Source: Vulcanimicrobiia bacterium
Lineage (GTDB): Bacteria > Vulcanimicrobiota > Vulcanimicrobiia > Vulcanimicrobiales > Vulcanimicrobiaceae
Direction of reading: 5' to 3'
Assembly (NCBI GenBank): GCA_025934645.1
Contig: JAICWY010000001.1
Coordinates: forward strand, 36,930 to 100,929
DNA: 64,000 nt
This document shows, piece by piece, positions 18,815-27,810 of this stretch. The notes beneath the pieces were generated by a model. That model searched no databases and was not told the DNA's origin. It saw only the letters and a list, made by a program, of their open reading frames with translations. Every line of letters starts with the position of its first letter. Within the stretch, counting starts at the first letter, position 1. The translations under genes and the position numbers were made by a program.

Positions 18815-20344
18815 TTACTGGACCAGCGACTCCACGTACAGTTTTTGATTCGGGTAATCGAAGATGAGATTGAAGTCCGAGAGAATGTTGCGGCCGAGCA
18901 GTCCGTCATAATCCAAGTCTTCAAATTTTGCGCCTTGCGCCACGATCGCGCTTGCATCGGCGAAGGCGAGATCGCCTAAATCGAAGCGGCTGAACGTGTA
19001 GCGGTGAAAATCCACCGCTTCGCGGCCGATGCCGACAACTTGTCCCATCACGTCGCCCGCGCGGTTCGGGTGAAATTGCCGGAAGAAGTGCGGGTAGAGC
19101 ATGGTTTCGTCCGCGCCTAAATCGACGATGAACGCGCCGTCGACGGCGTTGAACTTCGCATGCGCGCGCGGAACGCGATCGTCGACTTGAATCGGCACGC
19201 TGACCCAAGGCGAGGCCGGCGCCTCTTTCGCGGGCGGCATAACCGTCAGCGTTTGATCTTTGAAATTGACCGCGACGCGCTGCGTAGCGAAGAAGTCGCC
19301 TCCGAGCAACCCGACCACTTTGCGATCGCCGACGTTCTCGTCGAACGGTATCGATTCAATCGTTACGTTACGCGCATGCAGATCGCCGAGCCCGAGATCG
19401 GCGACTTGCGTGCGGCCGTGTGTAAAGTCGCCGCCGAAGTCCGAGCGGTGCACGTCGCTAACCGTGAGGCCGAGTTGCCGCGCGACGGCGGCGTCGAGTA
19501 CTAGCGTTGATGCGCCGGAGTCGAGTTCGAAATCCAAGCCGCGGCCGGCGATCGTGAGACGGACGATGATGCCGTGCTCAGTAAATTCGGCCGGAATGCG
19601 CACCGATGTGCGTCCCCCGAGATCGAAGAGCGGCTTGTTGGCGGGCGGTGCGGCGTGGACGAGCGAGGGAGAGACCCGCTCGAACGCGAGCACGCGCGTG
19701 CGCGCGGTGTTTTCCGGATGTGAATCGCTGAACGAGATCGATTGCGCGTACGTCAGACCGTAAGCGGTCCTGAAGTCATCGTAGGTGTATGTCGTCGTCT
19801 GCCCCGCGTAATCGGTCGTATCGATGCGCCGGAGCAAGAACGATTTTGCATCGTAGTACCGGTGCTGTACCAAGCCTTTTTCCGGCGTGACCTCCACGAC
19901 TACGCATGCAGGGTCGCCGGTCGTGATACCGAGCACTTTAACCGGTGAATCGGCAACCGTCTTCGGCTTGGCGCTCAGCGCGGCGTTGAACGGATCGTCG
20001 CTGACGTGAAATCCGCTGACGAAGGTTACGGCTCCGTTCTCGTCCTGCTCCCATTCGGTATCGCCGTCGGCGCCGTACGCGATTGTGAATGGTCCTTCGC
20101 GCTGCGTTTCGACGTATTGGTCCGCACCTTCGTAAGCATCGATGTGCACCGTTCCGCCGGAGCGCGTCGTCTCTTCGACGCGGTGATAGGCGCCGTGTTT
20201 CAACCGCCCGCGTGCGGCGACGGCTTTCGCAAAGACCGCTTCCGCCGTAAGGTTCGTCGGCGCGTACGTTTCCGCAGCGTGTGCTGCGGGCGGTAAGGCG
20301 GCGGCCAATGCAAAAATCAGCAGACCCGTAACTGAAGGACGCAT
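18815..20344 (-). CDS. Secreted retropepsin-like aspartyl protease family protein
   Basis: 509 residues with a signal peptide (core LLIFALAAALPPAAHA). Residues about 30-240 form an outer-membrane-lipoprotein-like beta domain (YEGADQYVETQREG, DTTDYAGQTTTYTYDDFR). The C-terminal half is an aspartyl protease: first half-site ELDSGASTLVLD and second IVDLGADETMLYP, each with the hydrophobic-D-S/L-G pattern; the second has DLG rather than DTG, so activity is uncertain. Divergent from the M20 hydrolase, 28 bp apart. Confidence 0.8.
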   Translation of the reverse strand: MRPSVTGLLIFALAAALPPAAHAAETYAPTNLTAEAVFAKAVAARGRLKHGAYHRVEETTRSGGTVHIDAYEGADQYVETQREGPFTIAYGADGDTEWEQDENGAVTFVSGFHVSDDPFNAALSAKPKTVADSPVKVLGITTGDPACVVVEVTPEKGLVQHRYYDAKSFLLRRIDTTDYAGQTTTYTYDDFRTAYGLTYAQSISFSDSHPENTARTRVLAFERVSPSLVHAAPPANKPLFDLGGRTSVRIPAEFTEHGIIVRLTIAGRGLDFELDSGASTLVLDAAVARQLGLTVSDVHRSDFGGDFTHGRTQVADLGLGDLHARNVTIESIPFDENVGDRKVVGLLGGDFFATQRVAVNFKDQTLTVMPPAKEAPASPWVSVPIQVDDRVPRAHAKFNAVDGAFIVDLGADETMLYPHFFRQFHPNRAGDVMGQVVGIGREAVDFHRYTFSRFDLGDLAFADASAIVAQGAKFEDLDYDGLLGRNILSDFNLIFDYPNQKLYVESLVQ

Positions 20345-20372
20345 GGCATAGAGTTGGGCAGGGAGCCGCCGC

Positions 20373-21551
20373 GTGCCTGCGCAAGCGCACAGAATGACCG
20401 CTGCGCTACATGTTCCGATGGACGAACTCGTCCGCCACCGCCGCCACTTTCACATGCACCCCGAACTCTCGCTCAAAGAGTTCGAGACGGCCGCGTACAT
20501 CGAACGCGAATTGCGCGCGCTCGGCCTGGACGACGTTCGGGCGAAGATCGGCGGAACGGGCGTACTCGGAACGCTCAAAGGCGGCAAACCCGGTCCGGTA
20601 ACGCTGCTGCGGGCCGATATCGATGCGCTGCCTGTTAGCGAGACGGCCGACGTGCCGTACAAGTCGCAAAACAGCGGCGTGATGCACGCGTGCGGGCACG
20701 ATGCGCACATCGCGATTCTGCTCTGCGCGGCGAAAGAATTGGCGCGCCGCCGCGGCGAGATCGCCGGCACGCTCGTGTTCTGCTTTCAGCCGGGTGAAGA
20801 AGGGTATGCGGGCAACAAGCTGATGATCGACGACGGTGCTCTGGAGAACCCGCACGTGGACCGCTGCTTCGCGTTGCACGTCTTCAGCGGACTGGAAGCC
20901 GGTAAGATCGGCGTGCGCGACGGCCCGTTCTTTGCGTCGTCGGATGAGTTTCACTTGACGATCACCGGCAAAGGCGGTCATGGCGCGATGCCCGAGCGCG
21001 CGATCGATCCCATCGTTGCCGGCGCGCATTTCGTTACCATGCTGCAGACGATCGTCAGCCGTGAGATTGCGCCGAAAGATCCGGCGGTGTTCACCGTGGG
21101 GAAATTCCATGCCGGCTCGACGTTTAACGTGATTCCGAGTGAGGCGCACATGGAAGGCACGGTGCGCAGCTTCGACCGCGACGTGCGCAAATCGATGCCC
21201 GAGCGCATGGAGCGTATCTTACGCGGCTTGTCCGAAGCGATGCGCGTGGAACACGAAATGAAGTACCGGTACGGCTATCCGCCGACCGTCAATGACCCGA
21301 AGATGAACGAGATCGTGCGGCGCGTCGGCGCGGAAGTGCTCGGCGAGCAGAACGTCGTCTTTCCGCACGACATCGTCATGTGGGCGGAAGACATGTCGTA
21401 CATGCTGGAAGAGCGTCCGGGCGCGTATTTCATCGTTGGCGCGCGCGGGCCGGAACTGGGCGTGTATCCGCAGCACAGCGCGCAATACGACATTGACGAG
21501 CGCGCCCTGGAAACCGGCTTTAAGATGATGGTGGGACTGGGCTTGGCATAA
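20373..21551 (+). CDS. M20 family amidohydrolase (hippurate hydrolase/IAA-amino acid hydrolase-like)
   Basis: 392-residue dinuclear metallohydrolase that splits N-acyl amino acids or related amides. Metal ligands lie in HACGHDAHIA, FQPGEEG, the ALHVF segment and the C-terminal QHSAQYDIDE. A lid/dimerisation domain begins at FHLTITGKGGHGAMPERAIDP. GTG start at 20373; an ATG seven codons downstream (20394) is an alternative. Substrate unknown. Confidence 0.88.
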   Translation: MPAQAHRMTAALHVPMDELVRHRRHFHMHPELSLKEFETAAYIERELRALGLDDVRAKIGGTGVLGTLKGGKPGPVTLLRADIDALPVSETADVPYKSQNSGVMHACGHDAHIAILLCAAKELARRRGEIAGTLVFCFQPGEEGYAGNKLMIDDGALENPHVDRCFALHVFSGLEAGKIGVRDGPFFASSDEFHLTITGKGGHGAMPERAIDPIVAGAHFVTMLQTIVSREIAPKDPAVFTVGKFHAGSTFNVIPSEAHMEGTVRSFDRDVRKSMPERMERILRGLSEAMRVEHEMKYRYGYPPTVNDPKMNEIVRRVGAEVLGEQNVVFPHDIVMWAEDMSYMLEERPGAYFIVGARGPELGVYPQHSAQYDIDERALETGFKMMVGLGLA

Positions 21552-21554
21552 CGC

Positions 21555-21740
21555 CTAGGGCCGGCGGTTGAGGTCCTCGCGTATCGCCTGCGCGGCGATA
21601 TCGGCGGCCTTCTTCAGTTGCTCCGCGCCCTTGCGGAAGAGTCCCCCTAGTTGCACGGCGGCGTCCTCGGTTTGTTCCTGCGTTTGGCGCAGCGCCTCTT
21701 GCATGCGCGCCTTGGCTTGTTCCAACATCTCGTCGTTCAT
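21555..21740 (-). CDS. Small charged helical protein, unknown
   Basis: 61 residues, almost entirely amphipathic helix rich in Gln, Lys, Glu and Ala (EQAKARMQEALRQTQEQ and similar). ATG at 21740 overlaps the stop of the upstream gene by 4 bp (ATGA), which supports it as a real coupled gene. No recognised family. Confidence 0.65.
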   Translation of the reverse strand: MNDEMLEQAKARMQEALRQTQEQTEDAAVQLGGLFRKGAEQLKKAADIAAQAIREDLNRRP

Positions 21741-22072
21741 TTTTCCGTCACCGTGAGCACCCACCGGATCGCCCGCGCGTACTGGTCCAGCTCCTGAACC
21801 GTGCGCGCAACCCAACCGGCGGCGGTGTCCTCCTGTAGGCCCGTACCCTCGCCGTCCGGCAAGTGTTTCGCGAAGCGGCGGGCAGCTTCGAGCTGCGCCT
21901 CGATCGAGGGCCAGCGCTCGCGCAGCGTCTGCTCGGAGGCATCGGGCGGACGGTCGATGACTGGCGCCGCGGGCTCCCCCGGGCGTTTTATCGAGAATTC
22001 GAGGCGCGCAAGCGCGTAGTCGCCGCTCACGCGGATGAACGAGGCCAAAAGCTGCACCAGCCGCACGTCCAT
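21737..22072 (-). CDS. Hypothetical helical protein
   Basis: 111 residues, soluble and helix-rich, no signal peptide or Cys. The end QELDQYARAIRWVLTVTEK looks like a packing helix. First gene of a two-gene unit with the 61-residue protein (4-bp overlap). Divergent from the FAD oxidoreductase at 22114. Family not recognised. Confidence 0.6.
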   Translation of the reverse strand: MDVRLVQLLASFIRVSGDYALARLEFSIKRPGEPAAPVIDRPPDASEQTLRERWPSIEAQLEAARRFAKHLPDGEGTGLQEDTAAGWVARTVQELDQYARAIRWVLTVTEK

Positions 22073-22113
22073 GCTACCGGGAGCGCTTTTACGGGCCGCC
22101 GAACGGGGCCTTC

Positions 22114-23355
22114 GTGAATCGAGCGGGAGATTTCCGGCGCTATGTGATCGTCGGCAACGGGTTTGCCGGCACGACGGCAGCCGAGCAAATCCGCAAGCAC
22201 GATCCCTCGTGCACCATCACGCTCTTCACGGACGAGCCCTACACGCTCTACAACCGGATCGCGCTCCCGCCACTGCTGCGCAAACAGGTCACGAAAGAGA
22301 AAGTGATCATGCGCGACGTCGAGTGGCACGTCAAGCAGAACATCGATCTGCATTTGGAGACGCGCATCGAACGCGTGATTCCCGAAGAAAAGATCGTCAC
22401 GGCCAACGGCGCATCGTATCCTTACGATGCGTTGCTGATAGCGACCGGCGGACGCCCCAACCCGCACCCCGCAGCGGGCTCCGACGGTGCAAACGTCTAC
22501 AACTTCCAATACATGAACGACACGCTGTCGATTTCGGAGCAGTTGGAGAGCGCGAAGGCCGGCGTTTCCATCGGTGGATCGTTCATCGCGTACGAACTCG
22601 CCGAAGCGTTCGTCTCGCGCAAAGTCGAGACGCATTGGGTTATGCGCGGACCGCGGGTGCTGCACCGGATGCTGGACCAGATTGCCGGCGAGCTCATCGA
22701 TGAGGCGGCAAAGACCGACGGCGTGCACATGCACTACGGCGACGAGATCGTCGAGTTCGTGCGCGACAACGGCGTCGTGAGCAAGATCCGGCTCAAGAGC
22801 GGCGTCGACATCGAAGCGCAGTGCTACGGCGTCGGTTTAGGCCTCACCATGAACACCGATTTGCTGAGCGGCAGCGGTATCGAAACGAGCAAGAGCGGCA
22901 TTCTTTGCGACGACGAATTGCAGACGAATATCCGCGGCATCTATGCAGCGGGCGACATCGCGGACTTCTACGATCCGATTTTGGAGATGCGCTATCGCAT
23001 GGGCACGTGGAACAACGCGGGCGCACATGGCAAAGTCGTCGCGCAAAACATGATGGGCGGCAACGCGAAGTACGACGACGTGCCGGAGTACTCGAGTCTG
23101 CTCTTCAAAGGGCAAACTATCACGCAGTTCGGCCTGTCGCCCGAATACCGCGACGATATCGAGACCGTGTTCATGGTGGACCGCGAGAAGAAGTGGTACC
23201 GCGCGCTCTACTTTTGGGAGAACCGTCTCGTCGGCGGCTGCTTCATGGGCAAAGGCAACCGCAGCGGCAAACGCAAGTACGTAGACGCCATCAAGTCCAA
23301 ACAGCGCTATCCCAAGGGCGAATGGAACTCCATGCTGGAGTGGACGAAGGATTAA
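22114..23355 (+). CDS. NAD(P)/FAD-dependent oxidoreductase (NirB N-terminal/rubredoxin reductase-like)
   Basis: 413-residue pyridine nucleotide-disulphide-fold flavoprotein. FAD motif VIVGNGFAGTTAAEQI at the N-terminus, LLIATGGRPN in the middle, and the second FAD motif GIYAAGDIADF near residue 270. YTLYNRIALPPLL matches assimilatory nitrite reductase/rubredoxin reductase-like FAD subunits. The second Rossmann loop is atypical (VSIGGSFIAYELAEAF). GTG start. It should pass electrons from NAD(P)H to an unknown acceptor; no redox partner is adjacent. Confidence 0.83.
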   Translation: MNRAGDFRRYVIVGNGFAGTTAAEQIRKHDPSCTITLFTDEPYTLYNRIALPPLLRKQVTKEKVIMRDVEWHVKQNIDLHLETRIERVIPEEKIVTANGASYPYDALLIATGGRPNPHPAAGSDGANVYNFQYMNDTLSISEQLESAKAGVSIGGSFIAYELAEAFVSRKVETHWVMRGPRVLHRMLDQIAGELIDEAAKTDGVHMHYGDEIVEFVRDNGVVSKIRLKSGVDIEAQCYGVGLGLTMNTDLLSGSGIETSKSGILCDDELQTNIRGIYAAGDIADFYDPILEMRYRMGTWNNAGAHGKVVAQNMMGGNAKYDDVPEYSSLLFKGQTITQFGLSPEYRDDIETVFMVDREKKWYRALYFWENRLVGGCFMGKGNRSGKRKYVDAIKSKQRYPKGEWNSMLEWTKD

Positions 23356-23389
23356 CGAGTTTAGACAGACTCGAATCGCGCCGCCGGCA

Positions 23390-24742
23390 TTAGATCGTCA
23401 CCGTCGTGCCGCGCGCTGCGGCCATCGCTTTCCACGTATATTTGTTGCGGACTAAATCGCAGAGCGCCTGAGCGGCCACGGGATCTCCGTGAACGGCGTA
23501 AAACGCCGGTTTGGTCGTGCATGTATCGAACCACCGCTGAATTTCGTTGCGATCCGCGTGCGCGCTGTAGCCGGTGATTTGCCCAATGTGCGCCGCTACC
23601 GGCAACGTGTCGCCGTAAATCTTGATCGTGCGCGCGCCGTGCGTCAAGAAAAAGCCCAGGCTGCCGGCGCTTTGATAGCCTACGAAGAGAATCGTCGCGC
23701 GCTCGTCCCCGATGTGATTGTAGAGATGGTGCAGCACGCGGCCGCCCGTCGCCATGCCGCTGGCCGAGACGATGATGTGCGGGCCCTGCACGTGATTGAT
23801 TGCTTTGGATTGCTCGGTTTCGATGGCGACGGTAAGATGTTCGCAGCCGAACGGCGTGCCGTTCGTGTCGAACTGGATCGGCTTGTGCGCATCGGGAAAA
23901 TGCTCGAAGAGATCGTCCACGTGCGCCGCCATCGGGCTGTCCAGGTACACGGGAATGTTCGCAAGATCCGGGTTCCTACGCTGCAACTGGCCGATCGAGA
24001 GAAGAATTTCTTGCGAGCGTTCGACCGCGAACGCGGGAATGACGACCGCCCCGCCTCGCTTTACTGCCTCGACAAGGGTCTTTTCGAGATCGCCGAGCGC
24101 ATCGGGCGGGTGAACGCGATCACCGTACGTTGATTCGCAGACGAGTGTGTCGGCCCGGCCGATCGGCTGCGGATCGTAGAGCAACGTCCGGTTGTAACGC
24201 CCGAGATCGCCGGAAAAGACGATGCTGTGTCCGTCGATGGAGAATTCCACGAATGCCGATCCGATAATGTGCGCGGCGTTTCGGTACGTGGCTTTTAGTC
24301 CCGCCGCTTCGAACGGCGTTTCCAGCGGCGTGGGTTTGGTTTGCTGAATCGTCTCTTGCACGTTCGCTTCGTCGTAAAACGTCGGCGCTGCGTAGGACTC
24401 TTCGTGCAATCCGCGCGCGTGCAGGTGCGCCTGCAGATTCGCCGCGTCTTCGAGTACGATGCGCATGAGGGCGCGCGTCGCCGGCGTTGCGTAGATGGGG
24501 CCGCGGAATCCGTCGCGCACGAGCTTGGGTAAATACCCGACGTGATCGATGTGCCCGTGCGTAATCACGACGGCGTCCACATCTTTCGGCGCGATCGGCA
24601 GCGGGATGCTGTTCAGCGAAACGATGTCGCGCGTGCCTTGAAAAAGCCCGCAATCGACCAATACGTGCCGGCCGTTGTTCGTGAGCAGATGTTTGCTGCC
24701 GGTCACCGTTCCGGCAGCGCCGATAAACGTCAGTTCAGCCAC
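23390..24742 (-). CDS. Beta-CASP metallo-beta-lactamase-fold ribonuclease-like protein
   Basis: 450 residues. MBL zinc motif HGHIDHVGYLPKL, then HIIGSAFVEF and FSGDLGRY, combined with a beta-CASP domain: VCESTYGDR, VIPAFAVERSQEIL, SASGMATGGRVLHH, GYSAHADRNE and the terminal YAVHGDP. This set matches bacterial YSH1-like mRNA 3'-end-processing-type nucleases. GTG at 24742 overlaps the stop of the LOG-family gene by 8 bp. Probably a cytosolic RNase. Confidence 0.87.
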   Translation of the reverse strand: MAELTFIGAAGTVTGSKHLLTNNGRHVLVDCGLFQGTRDIVSLNSIPLPIAPKDVDAVVITHGHIDHVGYLPKLVRDGFRGPIYATPATRALMRIVLEDAANLQAHLHARGLHEESYAAPTFYDEANVQETIQQTKPTPLETPFEAAGLKATYRNAAHIIGSAFVEFSIDGHSIVFSGDLGRYNRTLLYDPQPIGRADTLVCESTYGDRVHPPDALGDLEKTLVEAVKRGGAVVIPAFAVERSQEILLSIGQLQRRNPDLANIPVYLDSPMAAHVDDLFEHFPDAHKPIQFDTNGTPFGCEHLTVAIETEQSKAINHVQGPHIIVSASGMATGGRVLHHLYNHIGDERATILFVGYQSAGSLGFFLTHGARTIKIYGDTLPVAAHIGQITGYSAHADRNEIQRWFDTCTTKPAFYAVHGDPVAAQALCDLVRNKYTWKAMAAARGTTVTI

Positions 24743-25364
24743 GGGTCTCCTGTACGATGCGCGGACGCGGCCGCGACGGCGGAAGCGATTGCTGCGCGTC
24801 CCGGTCGAACGCTTTGGAGCTGGGGATGGGCTCGGTCTTGTATTTGTCCAAGCACCAATCGACGAGATCTTCGGGACTCTCGGTCGCAACGATGATCGAT
24901 CCGGTCGTTTTCTTTACGAGATCGGCGATGCGTTCGAACTCATTGGAGATGCCGCCGGAGTTGCGCAGGATGCCGATGAGTTTGCCTTCGTCGTAAGCGA
25001 TGCAAAACTCGCCGAGCGTGCCGCTGCGGCCGCCCAGAAACAGCACGAAATCCGAGCTGTGAATGTTGTGCGTCTCGCGGCCCATCAATCCCGAGCCGGT
25101 GAAGACCATCGTCGTGTACGGCTGCAGTGGGGAGCCGTAGACATTCACGTGCTCTTCCGGTGAGAGCGCAGGCGAAACGCCCATGCTGATGCCGCCGGCC
25201 TCATGCGCGCCGAGTACGGCCGCGTGCGGCAGGCCGGGACAGGCGCCCGTGACGATGGTGCAATCGCGCTCCGCGATGCGGCGTCCGACCCGGCGCGCCA
25301 GCGCAAGCTCTTCCTCCGAGATGGATCCGCCCGCCGAACCCATGAGACCAATCTGAATCTTCAA
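24735..25364 (-). CDS. LOG/SLOG-family (TIGR00725-type) Rossmann protein
   Basis: 209 residues. IGLMGSAGG near the N-terminus, VTGACPGLPHAAVLGAHEAGG, and GGRSGTLGEFCIAYDEGK, which is the PGGxGTxxE nucleotide-binding motif in a GGRSGTLGE variant. Related proteins cleave nucleotide or cytokinin riboside 5'-monophosphates or bind nucleotide ligands. TTG start with GGAG about 10 nt upstream. First gene of a two-gene unit with the beta-CASP nuclease. Confidence 0.8.
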   Translation of the reverse strand: MKIQIGLMGSAGGSISEEELALARRVGRRIAERDCTIVTGACPGLPHAAVLGAHEAGGISMGVSPALSPEEHVNVYGSPLQPYTTMVFTGSGLMGRETHNIHSSDFVLFLGGRSGTLGEFCIAYDEGKLIGILRNSGGISNEFERIADLVKKTTGSIIVATESPEDLVDWCLDKYKTEPIPSSKAFDRDAQQSLPPSRPRPRIVQETRG

Positions 25365-25382
25365 AATGAAAGACTCCTATGA

Positions 25383-26165
25383 ATGGCGCAGGTAGTTCAA
25401 GTGAACGCTTACGCTGACCTGGAAACGCGCTGGAAAGCCTTGCGCCGCCGCGGCGATGCCGCCGTCCGTGAAGTCGCATGCGCGGGCGCGCCGCGAACGC
25501 TGCTCTGCGCCGAGATCGGCGAGGCGCATCTGCCCGCGATCGCCTTTGCATCGGGCGTGCACGGCGACGAGCCGGCGGCGCCGTGGGCGTTATTGCAGCT
25601 CGTTGAAGATCGCGAACTCGATTCGCGGTATTCATATCGGATCTGGCCGTGCACGAATCCTAGCGGTTACGCGTTAGGCACCCGCGAGAGCATCGACGGC
25701 ATAGACGTCAACCGCAGCTTCGGGCGCGGCGGGCAGACGCCCGAAGCGCGCGCGATCGTCATGGCCAACCGCAACCGCAAATTCGCGATATCGTTCGACT
25801 TGCACGAAGATGTGGATGCCGCCGGTTTCTACTGCTACGAATACGGCACGCCGCAGCTCGGGCACGCCATGGTGGACGCCGTCCGCGAAGCGGGCTTTCG
25901 CGTTCAGGATCTCGGGCAGTGCGATCTCGGCGCGCCGTTCACCGCGGCGCAACTCGACGACGGCGTGGTGCGCCCGAGTCCGGCGAGCGAGATCGACGCA
26001 ATCGGAGGACTCTCCTACAATCTATCGCTTGCGCGGCACGCCGCCCAATGCGCGCTCACGCTGGAGACGCCGGCGCGCTTGCCGTGGGACGACCGCCTTA
26101 GCATTCACAGGATTGCGGTAAAGGCGGCAATCGCAGCGTTTGCGAAGCAGAAAAATCATGGCTGA
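25383..26165 (+). CDS. M14-like succinylglutamate desuccinylase/aspartoacylase family protein
   Basis: 260-residue zinc hydrolase of the AstE/AspA group. Zinc motif SGVHGDEPAAP (HxxE) near residue 58, DVNRSFGRG near 109, third ligand region SFDLHEDVDAAGFYCYE, and C-terminal TLETPARLP with the family Glu. Such enzymes remove acyl groups from amino acids or trim small peptides. Stop overlaps the ETF-QO start by 8 bp; 18 bp from the divergent LOG gene. Confidence 0.8.
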   Translation: MAQVVQVNAYADLETRWKALRRRGDAAVREVACAGAPRTLLCAEIGEAHLPAIAFASGVHGDEPAAPWALLQLVEDRELDSRYSYRIWPCTNPSGYALGTRESIDGIDVNRSFGRGGQTPEARAIVMANRNRKFAISFDLHEDVDAAGFYCYEYGTPQLGHAMVDAVREAGFRVQDLGQCDLGAPFTAAQLDDGVVRPSPASEIDAIGGLSYNLSLARHAAQCALTLETPARLPWDDRLSIHRIAVKAAIAAFAKQKNHG

Positions 26166-27810
26166 ACGCGATTCTCTGGAAGTAGACGTCCTTTTCGTCG
26201 GCGCGGGTCCGGCAAGCTTGGCAGGCGCTATCCGTCTGATGCAGCTGGCCAAGGCGGCGGGCAAAGAATTGGAAGTGCTCGTCATCGACAAAGCGGGCGA
26301 GATTGGCAATCACGGGCTTTCGGGCGCCGTCATGGATCCGAAGGCGCTTGATGAATTGCTTCCCGGCTGGCGTGACGAAGCGCCGGTTGAGTCGCCGGTA
26401 ACGGGCGATCAACTCTGGCTGCTCACCGAGAACGGCAAGATTAAAGCGCCGATCGTTCCGCCGATGATGAACAATCAGGGCAAGTACGTGGCGTCGTTGC
26501 AGAAGATCGTGAAGTGGCTGGCCGGCAAAGCCGAAGAGGCCGGCGCGCAAGTTTTCGGCGAGTTTCCGGGGCAAGAGCTGCTGTGGGAAGGCGATCGCGT
26601 CATCGGCGTGCGCACCGGCGACAAAGGCCTGGACAAGCACGGCAATCCCAAACCGAATTACGAACCCGGCGCCGACATCTTCGCGAAGATTGTCGTGCTA
26701 GGTGAAGGCCCGCGCGGAACGCTCGTAAAGCAGGCGGAACCGCGCCTGAATTTGACCGATGGACGCGAGCCGCAAGTGTATGCGGCCGGTGTGAAAGAGC
26801 TGTGGCAGTGTGCGCCGGGCAGCGTGCAAGCCGGCAGCGTGATTCACACGATGGGCTATCCGCTTCCCAACGACACGTTCGGCGGCGGCTTCATCTACGG
26901 CATGGCGAACGACATTCTCGACATCGGATTCGTCACCGGCCTCGATTACAAAGACCCCACGACGGATCCGCACAACACATTCCAACTGTTTAAAGCGCAG
27001 CCGGCGGTACGCAAATTGCTCGAAGGCGCAAAATTGCTGCGCTACGGCGCGAAAGCGATTCCCGAGGGCGGCTTGTATGCGATGCCGCGCTTGTACTCCG
27101 ACGGGCTGATGCTGATCGGCGACTCGGGCGGCTTCTTGAACGGCATGCGCCTCAAAGGCATCCACCTTGCCATGAAATCGGGCATGCTCGCCGCGGAGGC
27201 CGCGCTCGAAGCGCTGCAGGCCGAGCGCTTCGATAAAGAACAGCTTTCATCGTACGAGACGAAATTCAACGCCTCGTGGGCGTACACGGAGTTGCATACC
27301 GCCCGCAATTTCCATCAAGGATTCAAAAACGGGCTGATCAACGGCATGCTCAACACCGGCATGGGCATGTTCACGCGCGGGCGCGGATTCGGCATATCGG
27401 ATCGCCTGCGCGGGGAGCCGGGCTACGAGCGCATGGAAAAACGCGGCTATAAGCCCAAAGAATCGCGCCGCGCGAGCATCGACAACGTGGTCACGTTCGA
27501 CAAACTCACCGACGTCTTCAACAGCGGAACGATGCACGAAGAAGACCAGCCGTGCCATCTGAAAGTGCAGGATACCAACATCTGCCGCGATCGCTGCACG
27601 GTGGAGTACGGCAATCCGTGTCAGTATTTCTGCCCGGCGAAAGTCTACGAGCCGATGTTCGAAAAAACGAACGGTTCTGTAACCGGCGAGCTGGTGATCA
27701 ACTTCACCAATTGCGTTCACTGCAAGACGTGCGACATCGCGGATCCGTATCAGATTATCACATGGGTTCCGCCCCAGGGCGGTGAGGGGCCGGTCTACAC
27801 CGGGATGTAG
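26158..27810 (+). CDS. Electron-transfer flavoprotein:ubiquinone oxidoreductase (ETF-QO)
   Basis: 550-residue membrane-associated flavoprotein that passes electrons from ETF (fatty and amino acid oxidation) to quinone. FAD motif VGAGPASLAGAIRL at the N-terminus, GEGPRGTLVKQ, GLMLIGDSGGFLNGMRLKG, and a C-terminal 4Fe-4S domain with CQYFCPAKVYEP and NCVHCKTCDIADPYQ, ending GGEGPVYTGM. ATG at 26158. Fits with the branched-chain 2-oxoacid dehydrogenase in this window; etfA/etfB are elsewhere. Confidence 0.94.
   Translation: MAERDSLEVDVLFVGAGPASLAGAIRLMQLAKAAGKELEVLVIDKAGEIGNHGLSGAVMDPKALDELLPGWRDEAPVESPVTGDQLWLLTENGKIKAPIVPPMMNNQGKYVASLQKIVKWLAGKAEEAGAQVFGEFPGQELLWEGDRVIGVRTGDKGLDKHGNPKPNYEPGADIFAKIVVLGEGPRGTLVKQAEPRLNLTDGREPQVYAAGVKELWQCAPGSVQAGSVIHTMGYPLPNDTFGGGFIYGMANDILDIGFVTGLDYKDPTTDPHNTFQLFKAQPAVRKLLEGAKLLRYGAKAIPEGGLYAMPRLYSDGLMLIGDSGGFLNGMRLKGIHLAMKSGMLAAEAALEALQAERFDKEQLSSYETKFNASWAYTELHTARNFHQGFKNGLINGMLNTGMGMFTRGRGFGISDRLRGEPGYERMEKRGYKPKESRRASIDNVVTFDKLTDVFNSGTMHEEDQPCHLKVQDTNICRDRCTVEYGNPCQYFCPAKVYEPMFEKTNGSVTGELVINFTNCVHCKTCDIADPYQIITWVPPQGGEGPVYTGM

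Noticed and set aside
22073..22113. tRNA or small RNA in short divergent gaps
   Set aside because: Gaps here and at 20345-20372 and 25365-25382 are too short and show no cloverleaf or terminator.
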